Below, in pieces: positions 53,317-62,440 of a stretch of 64,000 bases of DNA. The translations under genes were made by a program, and so were the position numbers. Position 1 is the first letter of the stretch. Each line of letters begins with the position of its first letter. The notes under the pieces were generated by a model. It did not search any database. It was not told the DNA's origin and saw only the letters and a list, made by a program, of their open reading frames with translations. Source of the stretch: HGM13862 sp031553915 (GTDB lineage: Bacteria > Bacillota > Dehalobacteriia > UBA4068); the NCBI GenBank assembly GCA_031553915.1, contig JAVBKT010000009.1, positions 1 to 64,000 of the forward strand, given 5' to 3'.

Positions 53317-55428
53317 ATGGAAACATTATTTGGCAAACTGGAAAGCTCCTTTCTGGTTCGAACAATCCGTAATGGCTTATTGATGACTATCCCGATCTTA
53401 ATGATCGGTTCTTTTGCTTTGATTTTTAATAATTTACCGATAGAGGGCTATCGTAACTTTATTGCCTCTGTTGCTAATGGCGCGCTGGTTGATTTTTTTG
53501 TCTTTGTTAATCAGGGTACTTTTGGCCTGCTTTCTATTTATATGGTTTTTTGCCTCAGCCTTAGCTTTGCCAGAGAGCATACGCATACCGTGCGCTTTAT
53601 TTATGGGGTGCCGCTAACTTCCTTGATCTGCTTTGTTATCCTAAGCGGCATTTCCTCAGAAAATTTTGATATCAGCTTTTTTGGCAGCCGTGGCGTTTTT
53701 ACGGCCATTTTCTGCGCCTTGATCGGCTCTGCCTTATACATCCAGTTTAGCAAATGGTCTAGCAAACGCAAGCGCCGCCTCTGGGCAGAAGGCGCTGATG
53801 TTGAATTTAATAATGCTATTTCTGTTATTATACCGATGGTTGGCGTCACCGTAATTTTTGCTGTTTTCAACCTGCTGCTTGTTGATATTTTTAATGTTTC
53901 CGGACTGCAAGAGCTATTTATCCGCTCTACGGACGCGCTTTTCCATGGTATTGACAACGGCTTTTGGAGCGGATTATTATACGTTTTCCTTTCCAGCCTG
54001 CTGTGGTTTTTTGGCGTGCATGGCAGCGATGTCCTGGAAACAGTCAGCCAGAGCCTGTTTGTGCCTGTGGCCTCCCAAAATGCCGCCAATATTGCCGCCG
54101 GTCTGGAAGCTACCGAAATTGTCTCCAAATCTTTTATGGATATTTTTGTCTTTATGGGCGGTTGCGGTACCTCTCTTGCTTTAATCCTCGCTTTGCTGAT
54201 CTTCAGCAAACGGCGCGCTAACCGCTCGCTGAGCCGGATGGCAGCTCTGCCCGTGCTGTTTAATATTAATGAGCTGCTCATTTTTGGTCTGCCCGTCATT
54301 TTGAACCCGCTGTTTATTTTTCCCTTCATTCTCACTCCGGTTGTCTCTTATCTGCTTGCCTATGGAGCGACTGCCATCGGTCTAATGCCAGTTATAGCCG
54401 AGGAAATACATTGGACAACCCCTTTCATCCTCGGTGGATGGACAGCCAGCGGATCATTGGTCGGCGCTATTGTCCAGCTGGTAACTATTGCCATCGGAAT
54501 AGTCATCTATCTGCCCTTTGTGCGCCGCTATGATGACTATATCGTCAAAAACAGTATTCGTGGCGTGAGTAAACTAGCTGAAGTTTTGCGGGATAGCGAG
54601 GAAAACAATACCCCTATCACCCTCACCCAGCTGCGCAGCTCCCGCGGGGCCTTAGCAAAAACCCTGGCGGCGGATTTGCAAAATGCGATCAATAAACAAG
54701 AGCTGACTATGTTCTATCAGCCCCAGTTTGACAACCATGACAAATGTACCGGCGTGGAAGCGCTTTTGCGTTGGAAGCATCATCAGGTTGGCTATATTTA
54801 TCCGCCGCTGATTATTAAACTGGCTGATGAAGCTGATATGCTGGAGACGATGGAGCGGCAGATCATCCTGATGGTGGCCAAGGACCGGCAAAGGATAGGC
54901 GAAATTCTTGGCGATGACGTCAAGGTCAGCGTCAATGTCTCCGGCAAAACTATTCAAAGCGAAAGCTTTGCTAATTATCTGCAAAAATTAATCAGCAGCG
55001 GTATGGCGGACAAAGGCAGCCTTTGGTTGGAAATCACCGAGCAGATGGCCTTCCTCACCAGCCATAATGAGGAAGTATTCAGCCGTATCCGTTCTCTTGG
55101 CTACCCAATGGCCATAGACGATTTTTCCATGGGCCATACCTCCATAAAATATCTGCAAAACAACCACTTTGATATGGTTAAGCTCGATGGTTCTCTCGTT
55201 ACTAATCTGACAGATAATGACCGCGCCAGAGAAATTGTCGCCTCTATTGTCTATTTATCCAGATCTCTCGGCTTTGATGTTCTGGCGGAATTTGTCGAAA
55301 CGCGTGAGCAACAAAAAACATTAGAAGATATCGGTTGCTATAAATATCAGGGATATCTCTATTCACCGGCAGTGCCATTGGAGGAGTTGGCCAATATCCG
55401 CTTCAAAGATAAAGCAAAAATATCATAA
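53317..55428 (+). CDS. PTS EIIC-like membrane domain fused to EAL phosphodiesterase
   Basis: A 703-residue protein joining a sugar-PTS EIIC-like membrane domain (about 1-415, ten helices, with EIHWTTPFILGGW) to a cytosolic EAL domain (about 440-695). The EAL active site is complete: E481-A-L, the Asn of NVSG, the Glu of EITEQ, DDFSMGHTS, the Lys of VKLDG, the Glu of AEFVET. It should therefore degrade cyclic di-GMP. No EIIA or EIIB domain is present, so the EIIC part is probably a sugar sensor. METLFGKLE is taken as the start; ATG 53284 is an alternative with a 14-base leader. Confidence 0.9.
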   Translation: METLFGKLESSFLVRTIRNGLLMTIPILMIGSFALIFNNLPIEGYRNFIASVANGALVDFFVFVNQGTFGLLSIYMVFCLSLSFAREHTHTVRFIYGVPLTSLICFVILSGISSENFDISFFGSRGVFTAIFCALIGSALYIQFSKWSSKRKRRLWAEGADVEFNNAISVIIPMVGVTVIFAVFNLLLVDIFNVSGLQELFIRSTDALFHGIDNGFWSGLLYVFLSSLLWFFGVHGSDVLETVSQSLFVPVASQNAANIAAGLEATEIVSKSFMDIFVFMGGCGTSLALILALLIFSKRRANRSLSRMAALPVLFNINELLIFGLPVILNPLFIFPFILTPVVSYLLAYGATAIGLMPVIAEEIHWTTPFILGGWTASGSLVGAIVQLVTIAIGIVIYLPFVRRYDDYIVKNSIRGVSKLAEVLRDSEENNTPITLTQLRSSRGALAKTLAADLQNAINKQELTMFYQPQFDNHDKCTGVEALLRWKHHQVGYIYPPLIIKLADEADMLETMERQIILMVAKDRQRIGEILGDDVKVSVNVSGKTIQSESFANYLQKLISSGMADKGSLWLEITEQMAFLTSHNEEVFSRIRSLGYPMAIDDFSMGHTSIKYLQNNHFDMVKLDGSLVTNLTDNDRAREIVASIVYLSRSLGFDVLAEFVETREQQKTLEDIGCYKYQGYLYSPAVPLEELANIRFKDKAKIS

Positions 55429-55443
55429 ACATGGGAGCGCATA

Positions 55444-56274
55444 ATGTTAGAAATACCGGAAGCATATAGCCTGACCAAACAATTGCAAAAAACAGTTCAA
55501 GGCAAAGAAATCACTCAAGTCATTGCAGCGCAATCGCCGCATGGCTTTGCTTTTTATAATGGTGAGCCGTCAGATTATCCCCGCCTGCTGAGCGGAAATA
55601 CTATTGAAGCGGTGGAAGCTATTGGCGGCATGATTAAAGTGTATCTTGGCGATATGCGCCTGCTCTTCCATGATGGCACCAATATCCGCTATCTGGACTC
55701 AGCCGCTAAGCTGCCGCAAAAACACCAGTTGCTGCTGGGCTTTAGCGATAACAGCTACCTGGTCTGCACTGTGCAGATGTATGGCGCGCTGTTTGCCTAT
55801 GAGCACGGCAGCCTGGACAACCCCTATTACAAGGCTGCCCGCGAAAAGCCCAATCCCCTGAGCAGTGAATTTAACGCAGAGTGGTTTGCGCAAATTATCG
55901 CGGAAGCGCCGGAAAAACTTAGCATCAAGGGCTTGCTGGCTACAGAGCAGCGTATCCCCGGACTGGGCAATGGCTGCTTGCAGGATATACTCTTCCAGGC
56001 AAGGCTCAACCCGCAAAGCAAAGTGGCTACGCTGAGCAAAGCGGATCAAGAAAAGCTGTATAATGCAGTGAAAACTGTTTTGCGGCAAATGGCAGATTTG
56101 GGAGGGCGCAATACGGAAAAGGATTTGTTTGGGAATCCGGGCGGGTATCAAAGCATACTCTCTGCCAAAACCTGCAAGGAACCCTGCCCTGTTTGCGGCG
56201 GGGCAATCACCCGCAAGGCTTATATGGGCGGCAATGTTTATTTCTGCGGACACTGCCAGCCTTTGCAAAAATAA
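55444..56274 (+). CDS. Fpg/Nei-like DNA glycosylase
   Basis: A 276-residue protein. H2TH region RIPGLGNGCLQDILFQARLNP (about 175) and C-terminal zinc finger CPVCGGAI...YFCGHCQ (about 245-272) are those of formamidopyrimidine-DNA glycosylase/endonuclease VIII. It opens MLEIPEAYSL, so Pro2, the catalytic nucleophile of Fpg and Nei, is replaced by Leu, while Glu3 is kept. It may be a non-classical clostridial subgroup without lyase activity, or act differently. GGGAG precedes ATG. It starts 16 bases after the EIIC-EAL gene and may be cotranscribed. Confidence 0.88.
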   Translation: MLEIPEAYSLTKQLQKTVQGKEITQVIAAQSPHGFAFYNGEPSDYPRLLSGNTIEAVEAIGGMIKVYLGDMRLLFHDGTNIRYLDSAAKLPQKHQLLLGFSDNSYLVCTVQMYGALFAYEHGSLDNPYYKAAREKPNPLSSEFNAEWFAQIIAEAPEKLSIKGLLATEQRIPGLGNGCLQDILFQARLNPQSKVATLSKADQEKLYNAVKTVLRQMADLGGRNTEKDLFGNPGGYQSILSAKTCKEPCPVCGGAITRKAYMGGNVYFCGHCQPLQK

Positions 56275-56288
56275 TAACGATAAGCAAG

Positions 56289-56316
56289 AAAAGAAGAGGC
56301 TTGCCTCTTCTTTTTT
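56289..56316 (+). terminator. terminator
   Basis: AAAAGAAGAGGC pairs with GCCTCTTCTTTT across two bases, then TT. It closes the glycosylase unit. Confidence 0.8.
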
Positions 56317-56366
56317 GTTGGCTTGTGGTATAATGCAAATATGTCTTATGCGGCAGGGGCATGCTG

Positions 56367-57194
56367 ATGAAAAAAGATTATCTGATCATCCTCGGCCTTT
56401 GGCTGGTGTTTGAGGCAGTTGCAGTGGTACTTTGGCTGAGCTTAGACAATATTTTTTATTTATTTAATTTTACTTATATCGGCAGCTGCCTGGCCCTGGG
56501 TCTGTTCTTGTTCAATAAAAAATTCAGGCACGCCCGCTTGGTGGTTCAGCTGGCTGTCGGCCTTTATATGCTGGTTTATCTGGGGCTTATCTGCGGCGAA
56601 AACATGCAGATAGCCGGTTTTTGGTACTATCTGTTCCTAGGCGTTTTTGAGGCAGCGGTGATCCACTATGCCGTGGCAAAAATCTTTGGCCCTTTGCTTT
56701 TTGGCCGCGGCTGGTGCGGCTATGCCTGTTGGACAGCTATGATACTCGACTTGCTGCCCTATAAAACCTCCTCTCATCCGCGTAAAAAATGGGGTTTTGT
56801 CAGATATATTGTTTTTAGCGCGGTGCTGCTTTTTGTTATTGCCTTGTTTTTACTGCACATTCCGAATATGGAGAGAATCATTTTCTGGAGCTTTATCATT
56901 GGTAATATTATCTATTATACGCTGGGTATTGGCCTGGCTTTGGCTTTGCATGATAACCGCGCCTTTTGCAAATATATCTGCCCTATCACCGTTTTCCTCA
57001 AACCGATGAGCTTTTTTTCTTTGCTGCGCATCAAGAATGATACAGATAAATGTACCTCTTGCCACAAGTGCCAAAAAGCCTGCCCCATGGAAGTGGATAT
57101 GACCGACAATTCCCGCAAACGCATTAATGCTACAGAGTGTATTCTCTGCATGCAGTGCATTAAGCAATGCTCCACCAAGGCCCTGCACTTATAA
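56367..57194 (+). CDS. membrane 4Fe-4S ferredoxin-type protein (NapH/YccM-like)
   Basis: A 275-residue protein. About six membrane helices (5-215) with cysteine motifs GWCGYACW (about 118) and CKYICP (about 208) at helix ends, then a C-terminal double 4Fe-4S ferredoxin domain (CTSCHKCQKACP and CILCMQCIKQC). NapH/NosR/YccM-like proteins pass electrons from the quinone pool to exported reductases. No reductase is adjacent. ATG 56367 is chosen over 56361 for AGGGG spacing. Confidence 0.88.
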   Translation: MKKDYLIILGLWLVFEAVAVVLWLSLDNIFYLFNFTYIGSCLALGLFLFNKKFRHARLVVQLAVGLYMLVYLGLICGENMQIAGFWYYLFLGVFEAAVIHYAVAKIFGPLLFGRGWCGYACWTAMILDLLPYKTSSHPRKKWGFVRYIVFSAVLLFVIALFLLHIPNMERIIFWSFIIGNIIYYTLGIGLALALHDNRAFCKYICPITVFLKPMSFFSLLRIKNDTDKCTSCHKCQKACPMEVDMTDNSRKRINATECILCMQCIKQCSTKALHL

Positions 57195-57200
57195 GCGAAC

Positions 57201-57236
57201 AAATAAAAACGCCCTGTACTTAGGGCGTTTTTATTT
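57201..57236. terminator. bidirectional terminator
   Basis: AAATAAAAACGCCCT pairs with AGGGCGTTTTTATTT around a six-base loop, between convergent genes. Confidence 0.88.
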
Positions 57237-57256
57237 ATGCAACGTCTTAACGAAAC

Positions 57257-58513
57257 TTATTGATAAGTGACAAAACCCCAATGATAATCATCCTGGAAAA
57301 GCTCCTTCATGGTTCCATAATTGCTCTCACCTTTAAATTTTATTAAAGCGTTACTTGTTGTTGGAATATAATTAAGGGTAAAATCACCCTGAAAAAATAC
57401 CTGGTCTGCAATAATATCGCCATTGATGACCATGTCTGCCGCAAAGGTAAATTGCGCTCTGGAATCACCATGGATATACACCCTGGTGTTAATATTTGGA
57501 GGAGTCCCAGAGAAAGAAGGCTTTACTCCCTGAGCAAAGAAAAGGTGTACTTCTGTAGCGGCGCTGGGAAGTTCGCCTAATTTAACAGACATATTCCCTT
57601 GGTGGAAGCGGTAATAATAACGGTTATCATCATCTTTCACAACGCTACCCATACTAGTAGCAAAACTAATAAAAGTCTCCCCGCCATCAAGACTGCCTTT
57701 TTGCATATCATTCGTCGGCACAAAAATATCTTTAGTACGCCCTTCATTAATTTCACCCACACACTGATGTCCTGCCCCCAGATAAAGCTTAGTATTGCTA
57801 AATCCGTTAATTGTAGCAGTATAATCCATGCCCGAGGGAGCTAAATTCATCTTGTAATAAGTATAAAAATCGCCATTATTAACATAGATAGAGCGGGTAT
57901 TATTATTGTTATTGGCAAATTCTTTTAAATAAAAATTACAATTATTAACAGTAAGAGTGGCATTGCTTGGCAGCGTCATAGTATTGATAAAGAAACCATG
58001 GAATATCTTTTGCACGGGAATGGTATCACTGGTTTCTCCTTCGGTTATCTCACTTGACTCAGTAGTTCTTTCCAGCACTGCCTCAACTGTTTCCAAGCGG
58101 TCAGCAAACTGAGCTGTCACACTGACAACCCAAGTATCTTCATCCGTCCTGGTGATGGTGGCAGAAGTAATCTCTCCCATATTGGCGCTGTCGCTAAACT
58201 GGAAATCTGTTAATGGCATAGGCACGCCAATCATACCGCTGAGCAAGGGCGCTTCTGCGCTCAATTTGGCGGTAAGCTGCTCCTCTGTCATGTTGGCAAT
58301 ATCAGATGTCGCGCTGATGCTATAGTTGCTTATCTGTGACAAAACCACATCAACAGCAGAGCGCGCCGATAGATATGCCTGGTTCTGCATGCTTTCATGA
58401 GTAGTACGCTCACTGTAATTCAGGCTAAGCGTCAAAATAAGCGCGATGATAATCACAATTACCATTAGCGCAGCCATCGCCCATATCATGGCCGATCCAC
58501 GGTTATTATTCAT
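57257..58513 (-). CDS. PilX/type IV pilus-like membrane-anchored protein
   Basis: A 418-residue protein. The N-terminus MNNNRGSAMIWAMAALMVIVIIIALIL is a single hydrophobic anchor (about 8-32) resembling PilX/GspK-like minor pilins, but without a clear GFTLxE prepilin site. The long beta-rich ectodomain has Asn/Thr-rich stretches and no cysteines of note. No other pilus assembly gene is near, so the call rests on the N-terminus. AAGGAGA precedes ATG 58513. Confidence 0.6.
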   Translation of the reverse strand: MNNNRGSAMIWAMAALMVIVIIIALILTLSLNYSERTTHESMQNQAYLSARSAVDVVLSQISNYSISATSDIANMTEEQLTAKLSAEAPLLSGMIGVPMPLTDFQFSDSANMGEITSATITRTDEDTWVVSVTAQFADRLETVEAVLERTTESSEITEGETSDTIPVQKIFHGFFINTMTLPSNATLTVNNCNFYLKEFANNNNNTRSIYVNNGDFYTYYKMNLAPSGMDYTATINGFSNTKLYLGAGHQCVGEINEGRTKDIFVPTNDMQKGSLDGGETFISFATSMGSVVKDDDNRYYYRFHQGNMSVKLGELPSAATEVHLFFAQGVKPSFSGTPPNINTRVYIHGDSRAQFTFAADMVINGDIIADQVFFQGDFTLNYIPTTSNALIKFKGESNYGTMKELFQDDYHWGFVTYQ

Positions 58514-58650
58514 ACATTATATCTCCTTTTCCATCAACAACCATTTATTGATGAAAATAAATATCATTCTTATTTTATTATAATTTGTCTGACAACACAA
58601 TTATTCTTGTAAAAACACATTCTTTTTTATTCTGCAAGCAAAAAAGCTAT

Positions 58651-58703
58651 TGCATTTATAAAACCCGTATGCTATACTATATCCGGAGTTAGTTTGGGCT
58701 AAC
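58651..58703 (+). promoter_or_regulatory. promoter with palindromic repressor-type operator
   Basis: TTGCAT (58651-58656), 17 bases, TATACT (58674-58679), then GTTAG-TTTGGG-CTAAC (58688-58703) over the expected start site. A second copy of the GTTAG-N6-CTAAC site lies at 58883. The placement suits repression. The TTAG...CTAA core resembles metal-repressor (DtxR/IdeR-like) boxes, which is inference. Confidence 0.6.
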
Positions 58704-58882
58704 CACAATTATTAGTCGTCCCTAAACAGTAGCGTTGCTACAAACACTAATACTCCTTAACAAAAACAACCACAAAACAAATACTATGATTAGTAAGTAA
58801 GTAGTTTACTTGTCAATTTGCTTTAACAGCACTATTTGCGCAAGATTAATACGCTAAAGAGTGCATTAATTTTGCGACTGTG
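58704..58882. other. leader region between two operators
   Basis: Together with 58514-58703 this is a 399-base gap between genes. This 180-base part is AT-rich, with no gene or strong hairpin visible. If the upstream promoter is used it forms a long 5' leader of the DUF3793/flavodoxin unit. Confidence 0.5.
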
Positions 58883-58898
58883 GTTAGTTTAAACTAAC
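58883..58898 (+). promoter_or_regulatory. palindromic operator near DUF3793 start
   Basis: GTTAGTTTAAACTAAC is a perfect 16-base palindrome 15 bases before ATG 58913 and just before its AAAGGAG site. It has the same GTTAG-N6-CTAAC form as 58688-58703. Confidence 0.65.
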
Positions 58899-58912
58899 AC
58901 AAAGGAGCCTCT

Positions 58913-59461
58913 ATGTGCACAAATCTGCAAAAAACCCTTGCCAAACATTGCGGACCGGTATTACTGAACAAAAAACCGGCAACATTGCTTTCTTTGCCCC
59001 GTGCAGAGCGCAAAGAGGTGCTGGCGCTTTCCGGCAACCATATTAAGGCAGCAGTATTACGCTTTAACCAGGACAAGGATCTACTGTTGCTTTATCAGCC
59101 CCAGCTGCTTGAGGCAGCATTAATGCACGAAGAGGCCGTGGAAATTCTCACCCGCTTTGATTATCCGCTGGGGCAAGGGCTAGCCAGGATCATCCACCAT
59201 TTGCGCCTGCGGATTAGCGCCAGTGCGGAATTCCCGCATGAGGTGGGCCTTTTCCTTGGCTATCCGGTAGCGGACGTGGCAGGATTTATCGAACACAAAG
59301 GCCATAATTATAAAATTGCCGGCGACTGGAAGGTTTATGGCAGTGTTCATTTGGCGCAAAACCTTTTTGTTGAGCACCGAAAATGCCGCAACTATCTGCT
59401 GCACTATGTGGAAAACGGCGGAAACCTTCATAGCCTCTGCTTCAATATGACAAGTGGCTAA
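58913..59461 (+). CDS. DUF3793 family protein (copy 2)
   Basis: A 182-residue cytosolic protein with the family signature FPHEVGLFLGYPVADVAGFIEHKG and GDWKVYGSVHLAQNLFVEHRKCR. It is about 189 residues in copy 1, so full length. AAAGGAG precedes ATG. A flavodoxin gene follows after 36 bases in the same unit. The pair and operator context suggest an iron- or redox-responsive role, but the family has no known activity. Confidence 0.87.
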   Translation: MCTNLQKTLAKHCGPVLLNKKPATLLSLPRAERKEVLALSGNHIKAAVLRFNQDKDLLLLYQPQLLEAALMHEEAVEILTRFDYPLGQGLARIIHHLRLRISASAEFPHEVGLFLGYPVADVAGFIEHKGHNYKIAGDWKVYGSVHLAQNLFVEHRKCRNYLLHYVENGGNLHSLCFNMTSG

Positions 59462-59497
59462 ACTATTACTTATAAAATAAAGGAGATTGATACTTAT

Positions 59498-59914
59498 ATG
59501 ACAAAAGCAGCAGTTATTTATTGGAGCGGTACCGGCAATACTGAAGCAATGGCTACGGCCATTTGCCAGGGTATGGTGGAAAACGGCGTGGAAACCGAGC
59601 TTTTCAGCGTTGAAGCTGCGCCCAAAGATCTCGCCGACTATGATAAATTAGCCTTTGGCTGCCCCTCTATGGGTGCGGAAGTTTTGGAAGAGGCTGAATT
59701 TGACCCCTATTTTACGGAAATTGAAGCCCAGCTCTCTGGCAAAAAAGTGGCCTTATTTGGCTCCTATGGCTGGGGCGATGGAGAATGGATGCGCGACTGG
59801 GTGGAACGCGCCAAGAATGATCAGGCGAGCCTTTTTGATGAAGGGTTAATCGTTGAAGAGGTCCCGGACGCAGAACTCTGCACTGAATACGGCCGCAGCT
59901 TTGCCTCTGCTTAA
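59498..59914 (+). CDS. flavodoxin
   Basis: A 138-residue short-chain flavodoxin. FMN phosphate loop VIYWSGTGNTEAMA (about 6-19), 50s loop FGCPSMGAEVLEE (about 52-64) and 90s loop GSYGWGDGEWM (about 87-97). It carries one or two electrons in place of ferredoxin, often under low iron. AAGGAG precedes ATG. It is cotranscribed with DUF3793. Confidence 0.93.
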   Translation: MTKAAVIYWSGTGNTEAMATAICQGMVENGVETELFSVEAAPKDLADYDKLAFGCPSMGAEVLEEAEFDPYFTEIEAQLSGKKVALFGSYGWGDGEWMRDWVERAKNDQASLFDEGLIVEEVPDAELCTEYGRSFASA

Positions 59915-59986
59915 ACAATAGTTATACCTAAATAAGATTTTATCCAAACCTGTCTTTTGCGCTCACAATCGCAGGTTGCCCAATAA

Positions 59987-60015
59987 AAAAACGTCTCCGC
60001 TATGGAGGCGTTTTT
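59987..60015. terminator. bidirectional terminator
   Basis: AAAAACGTCTCC pairs with GGAGGCGTTTTT (one G-U) around GCTAT, between the flavodoxin and the convergent VUT gene. Confidence 0.82.
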
Positions 60016-60040
60016 CATTAGTTAGTAAATGCGCTTTTGG

Positions 60041-60661
60041 CTATTCTTTATCATCCTTGACCAAATAAATGCTGCCAACGGAGATCAAAGACACCAGATA
60101 TTTAATGATCAAATTGGCAATAAACATCGCTGCCAAAACCGAGAAATCATAGCGGCCCAAAAAGGCGATCAGCAGAAAACACGCTGTATCAATTGGTACG
60201 GAGATGGCATTGGAAAAGAGCACTCTCAGCCATTGCTTTTTGCTGCCAAAGCGCTTGCGCACTGCGGAATAAACGCGGGTATCAATCAACTCCGCCACAG
60301 TCATGGCGATGATTGATGCCAGCACCAAGCGTATACCCGGGGCCAAAACCAGCGCATATTCGCTTTGCAGGCCCACTGCCATATCCGGCGGCAGGACGCC
60401 GATGAGCCACACAAAGCCAAACAGCAGCAGATTTACCCCGGCTGTCAGCCAAATGGTGAAGCGGGTCAGCTGCGCGCCTGCTTTTTTGTGCAGCATATCG
60501 CGCATGGTAAAGGTAAACGGGTATAAAAGCGTGCCGCCATCCACTGCCAGGCCAAAAATGCTGATGACCTTTAAGGAACCAAGGTTGGCAAAAATGACCA
60601 GGCTTAAATACATGGCAGCTACAGCAATTATAACCTTCATTTGTTTCATGTCCATGCGCAT
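60041..60661 (-). CDS. VUT-family (queuosine-precursor type) transporter
   Basis: A 206-residue membrane protein with about six helices. ANLGSLKVISIFGLAVDGGTLLYPFTFTMRDML and the later AELIDTRVYSAVRKRFG are the signature of VUT/YhhQ proteins, which import queuosine precursors. Start uncertain: ATG 60661 lies only two bases after a TATAAT (60663-60668 on the minus strand), and no ribosome site is well placed, so the mRNA may be leaderless or start at an internal ATG (60655, 60649 or 60640). Confidence 0.87.
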   Translation of the reverse strand: MRMDMKQMKVIIAVAAMYLSLVIFANLGSLKVISIFGLAVDGGTLLYPFTFTMRDMLHKKAGAQLTRFTIWLTAGVNLLLFGFVWLIGVLPPDMAVGLQSEYALVLAPGIRLVLASIIAMTVAELIDTRVYSAVRKRFGSKKQWLRVLFSNAISVPIDTACFLLIAFLGRYDFSVLAAMFIANLIIKYLVSLISVGSIYLVKDDKE

Positions 60662-60662
60662 T

Positions 60663-60690
60663 ATTATAGCATAAAAGTGTTCTCCTGCAA
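60663..60690 (-). promoter_or_regulatory. extended -10 promoter abutting the VUT start
   Basis: On the minus strand TTGCAG, 16 bases, TATAAT with TG one base before. The start site would fall within the first codons of the annotated frame. Confidence 0.5.
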
Positions 60691-60828
60691 ATAGACTATG
60701 AGAAAAGCAATAGCTGCTGAAAAAAGATTTTTTTCGACAAAAAGGATAGTACAGCTATTATAGCGAACCGAATAAATACGGACATAATATATCTGTCCTC
60801 ACAATAGATAAAAAATGGAGTCAAATTT

Positions 60829-62202
60829 GTGGCCTTTTTCAAAAATAAATTAAGTAAAACCGAATTTGCCTGGGCCATGTATGACTGGGCAAATTCAGTT
60901 TATGCCACTATTATCATGGCCGCGCTCTTCCCTATTTATTTTACTGCCAAAGCAACAGAAGCAGGCGCTGCCGGTGACGTGGTTTGGGGTTACGGAACCT
61001 CTATTGCCACCCTGATTGTGGTCTTTTTGGCTCCGGTTTTAGGATCGGTTGCTGATTTTCGGGGCATGAAAAAACGCCTGCTGATCATAACTATAGCCAT
61101 CGGCTGTCTGTTTACGCTCACCATGGCCATTTTCGATATCTGGCAGCTGATGCTGGTCGGCTATGTGATTTCTTATATTGGCTTTTCTTTAAGCTGCCTC
61201 TTTTATGATAGTTTTCTCACTGATGTCACCAGCAGAGAGCGGATGGATATGGTATCTGCCACTGGCTTTGCTCTTGGCTATGTCGGCGGCAGCACTGTGC
61301 CTTTTGTCATTGCAGCCCTTTTGCTGCTTTTTTCCAATAAGCTGCATATCACCACTGATACGGTGATGAAAATGTCTATTGTTATGGCCTCTCTTTGGTG
61401 GGCCGTTTTCTCCATCCCGATTATCCGCCGGGTGGAGCAAAAGCACTATATTGAGCGCCCTGCCGGCAGCATTGTCAAATCGGTATGGAAAAACCTGGTC
61501 AAAACAGCTAAGGATATAGGCCAAAACCGCGCCTTGTTGCTGTTTATGCTGGCTTATTTTTTCTATATTGACGGCGTGGGTACCGTGATTCGCATGGCAA
61601 CCTCATATGGGACAATCCTCGGGCTGGATTCTGTACGCATGTTGCTGGCCTTGATGATAACGCAGCTGGTGGCAGTGCCATGCTCTCTCGGCTTTGCTGC
61701 TTTGGCCAAAAAAGCTGGCGCCAGGAAAACTTTACTGCTGGGCCTTAGCGTTTATATTTGCGTCTGTTTGCTGGGCTTTTATATGGGCTATTCCTTGGAA
61801 AACGCAGAGATAGCCGCGGCTAAAGCCTATAGCCTGGGCGGAGAAGAGGCTTATGCGGCAATTTATAATCCCGCCTTGAAACTTTCGCAAAGCCTCTTTT
61901 GGCTGCTATCCTTTTTGGTGGGAACCTGTCAGGGCGGGATCCAGGCCCTGTCCCGCTCTCAGTTTGGCAAAATGATTCCGCCGGAGCGCAGCAATGAATT
62001 TTTTGGCTTCTTTGATATCTTTGGCAAATTTGCTACGATGATGGGGCCTTTTCTCTATGCCTTTTTAACTACACTGAGCGGACGCTCTTCTGTTGGCATA
62101 CTCAGCCTGATCATCCTCTTTGCTATTGGCGCAGGAATACTGGCCTTTGTCCCTAAGGGTGCTTTTTCGCAGCAATACCCGCCAAAAGAGACAGGCGAAT
62201 AA
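60829..62202 (+). CDS. MFS transporter, UMF1/Atg22 family
   Basis: A 457-residue membrane protein with 12 helices. The opening FAWAMYDWANSVYATIIMAALFPIYF is diagnostic of the UMF1/Atg22-like branch. A second marker, GTCQGGIQALSRSQFGKMIPPERSNEFFGFFD, lies near residue 365. Yeast Atg22 exports amino acids from vacuoles; the bacterial substrate is unknown. The start is GTG 60829 with GGAG about ten bases upstream. It stands alone. Confidence 0.92.
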   Translation: MAFFKNKLSKTEFAWAMYDWANSVYATIIMAALFPIYFTAKATEAGAAGDVVWGYGTSIATLIVVFLAPVLGSVADFRGMKKRLLIITIAIGCLFTLTMAIFDIWQLMLVGYVISYIGFSLSCLFYDSFLTDVTSRERMDMVSATGFALGYVGGSTVPFVIAALLLLFSNKLHITTDTVMKMSIVMASLWWAVFSIPIIRRVEQKHYIERPAGSIVKSVWKNLVKTAKDIGQNRALLLFMLAYFFYIDGVGTVIRMATSYGTILGLDSVRMLLALMITQLVAVPCSLGFAALAKKAGARKTLLLGLSVYICVCLLGFYMGYSLENAEIAAAKAYSLGGEEAYAAIYNPALKLSQSLFWLLSFLVGTCQGGIQALSRSQFGKMIPPERSNEFFGFFDIFGKFATMMGPFLYAFLTTLSGRSSVGILSLIILFAIGAGILAFVPKGAFSQQYPPKETGE

Positions 62203-62440
62203 TGAGTAATGTGCATAGGGATATGAATCACTACTACTCAGGACAAGCGCAAGAGATTTATTGAAATAGGTTGACTGAAGAGAAAGAGATATCTGCTGTT
62301 TTCCCGGTGCAATTTATGTATAATCCGTTACAACTGTCCATACTTGCTTCATTTAATGCTTGTTTTTATTTCCTCAGAGGCTAATTCATGATATAATTTT
62401 TTTGATATAAATCATCTTACCTGTACTAAGGAGGATAATT

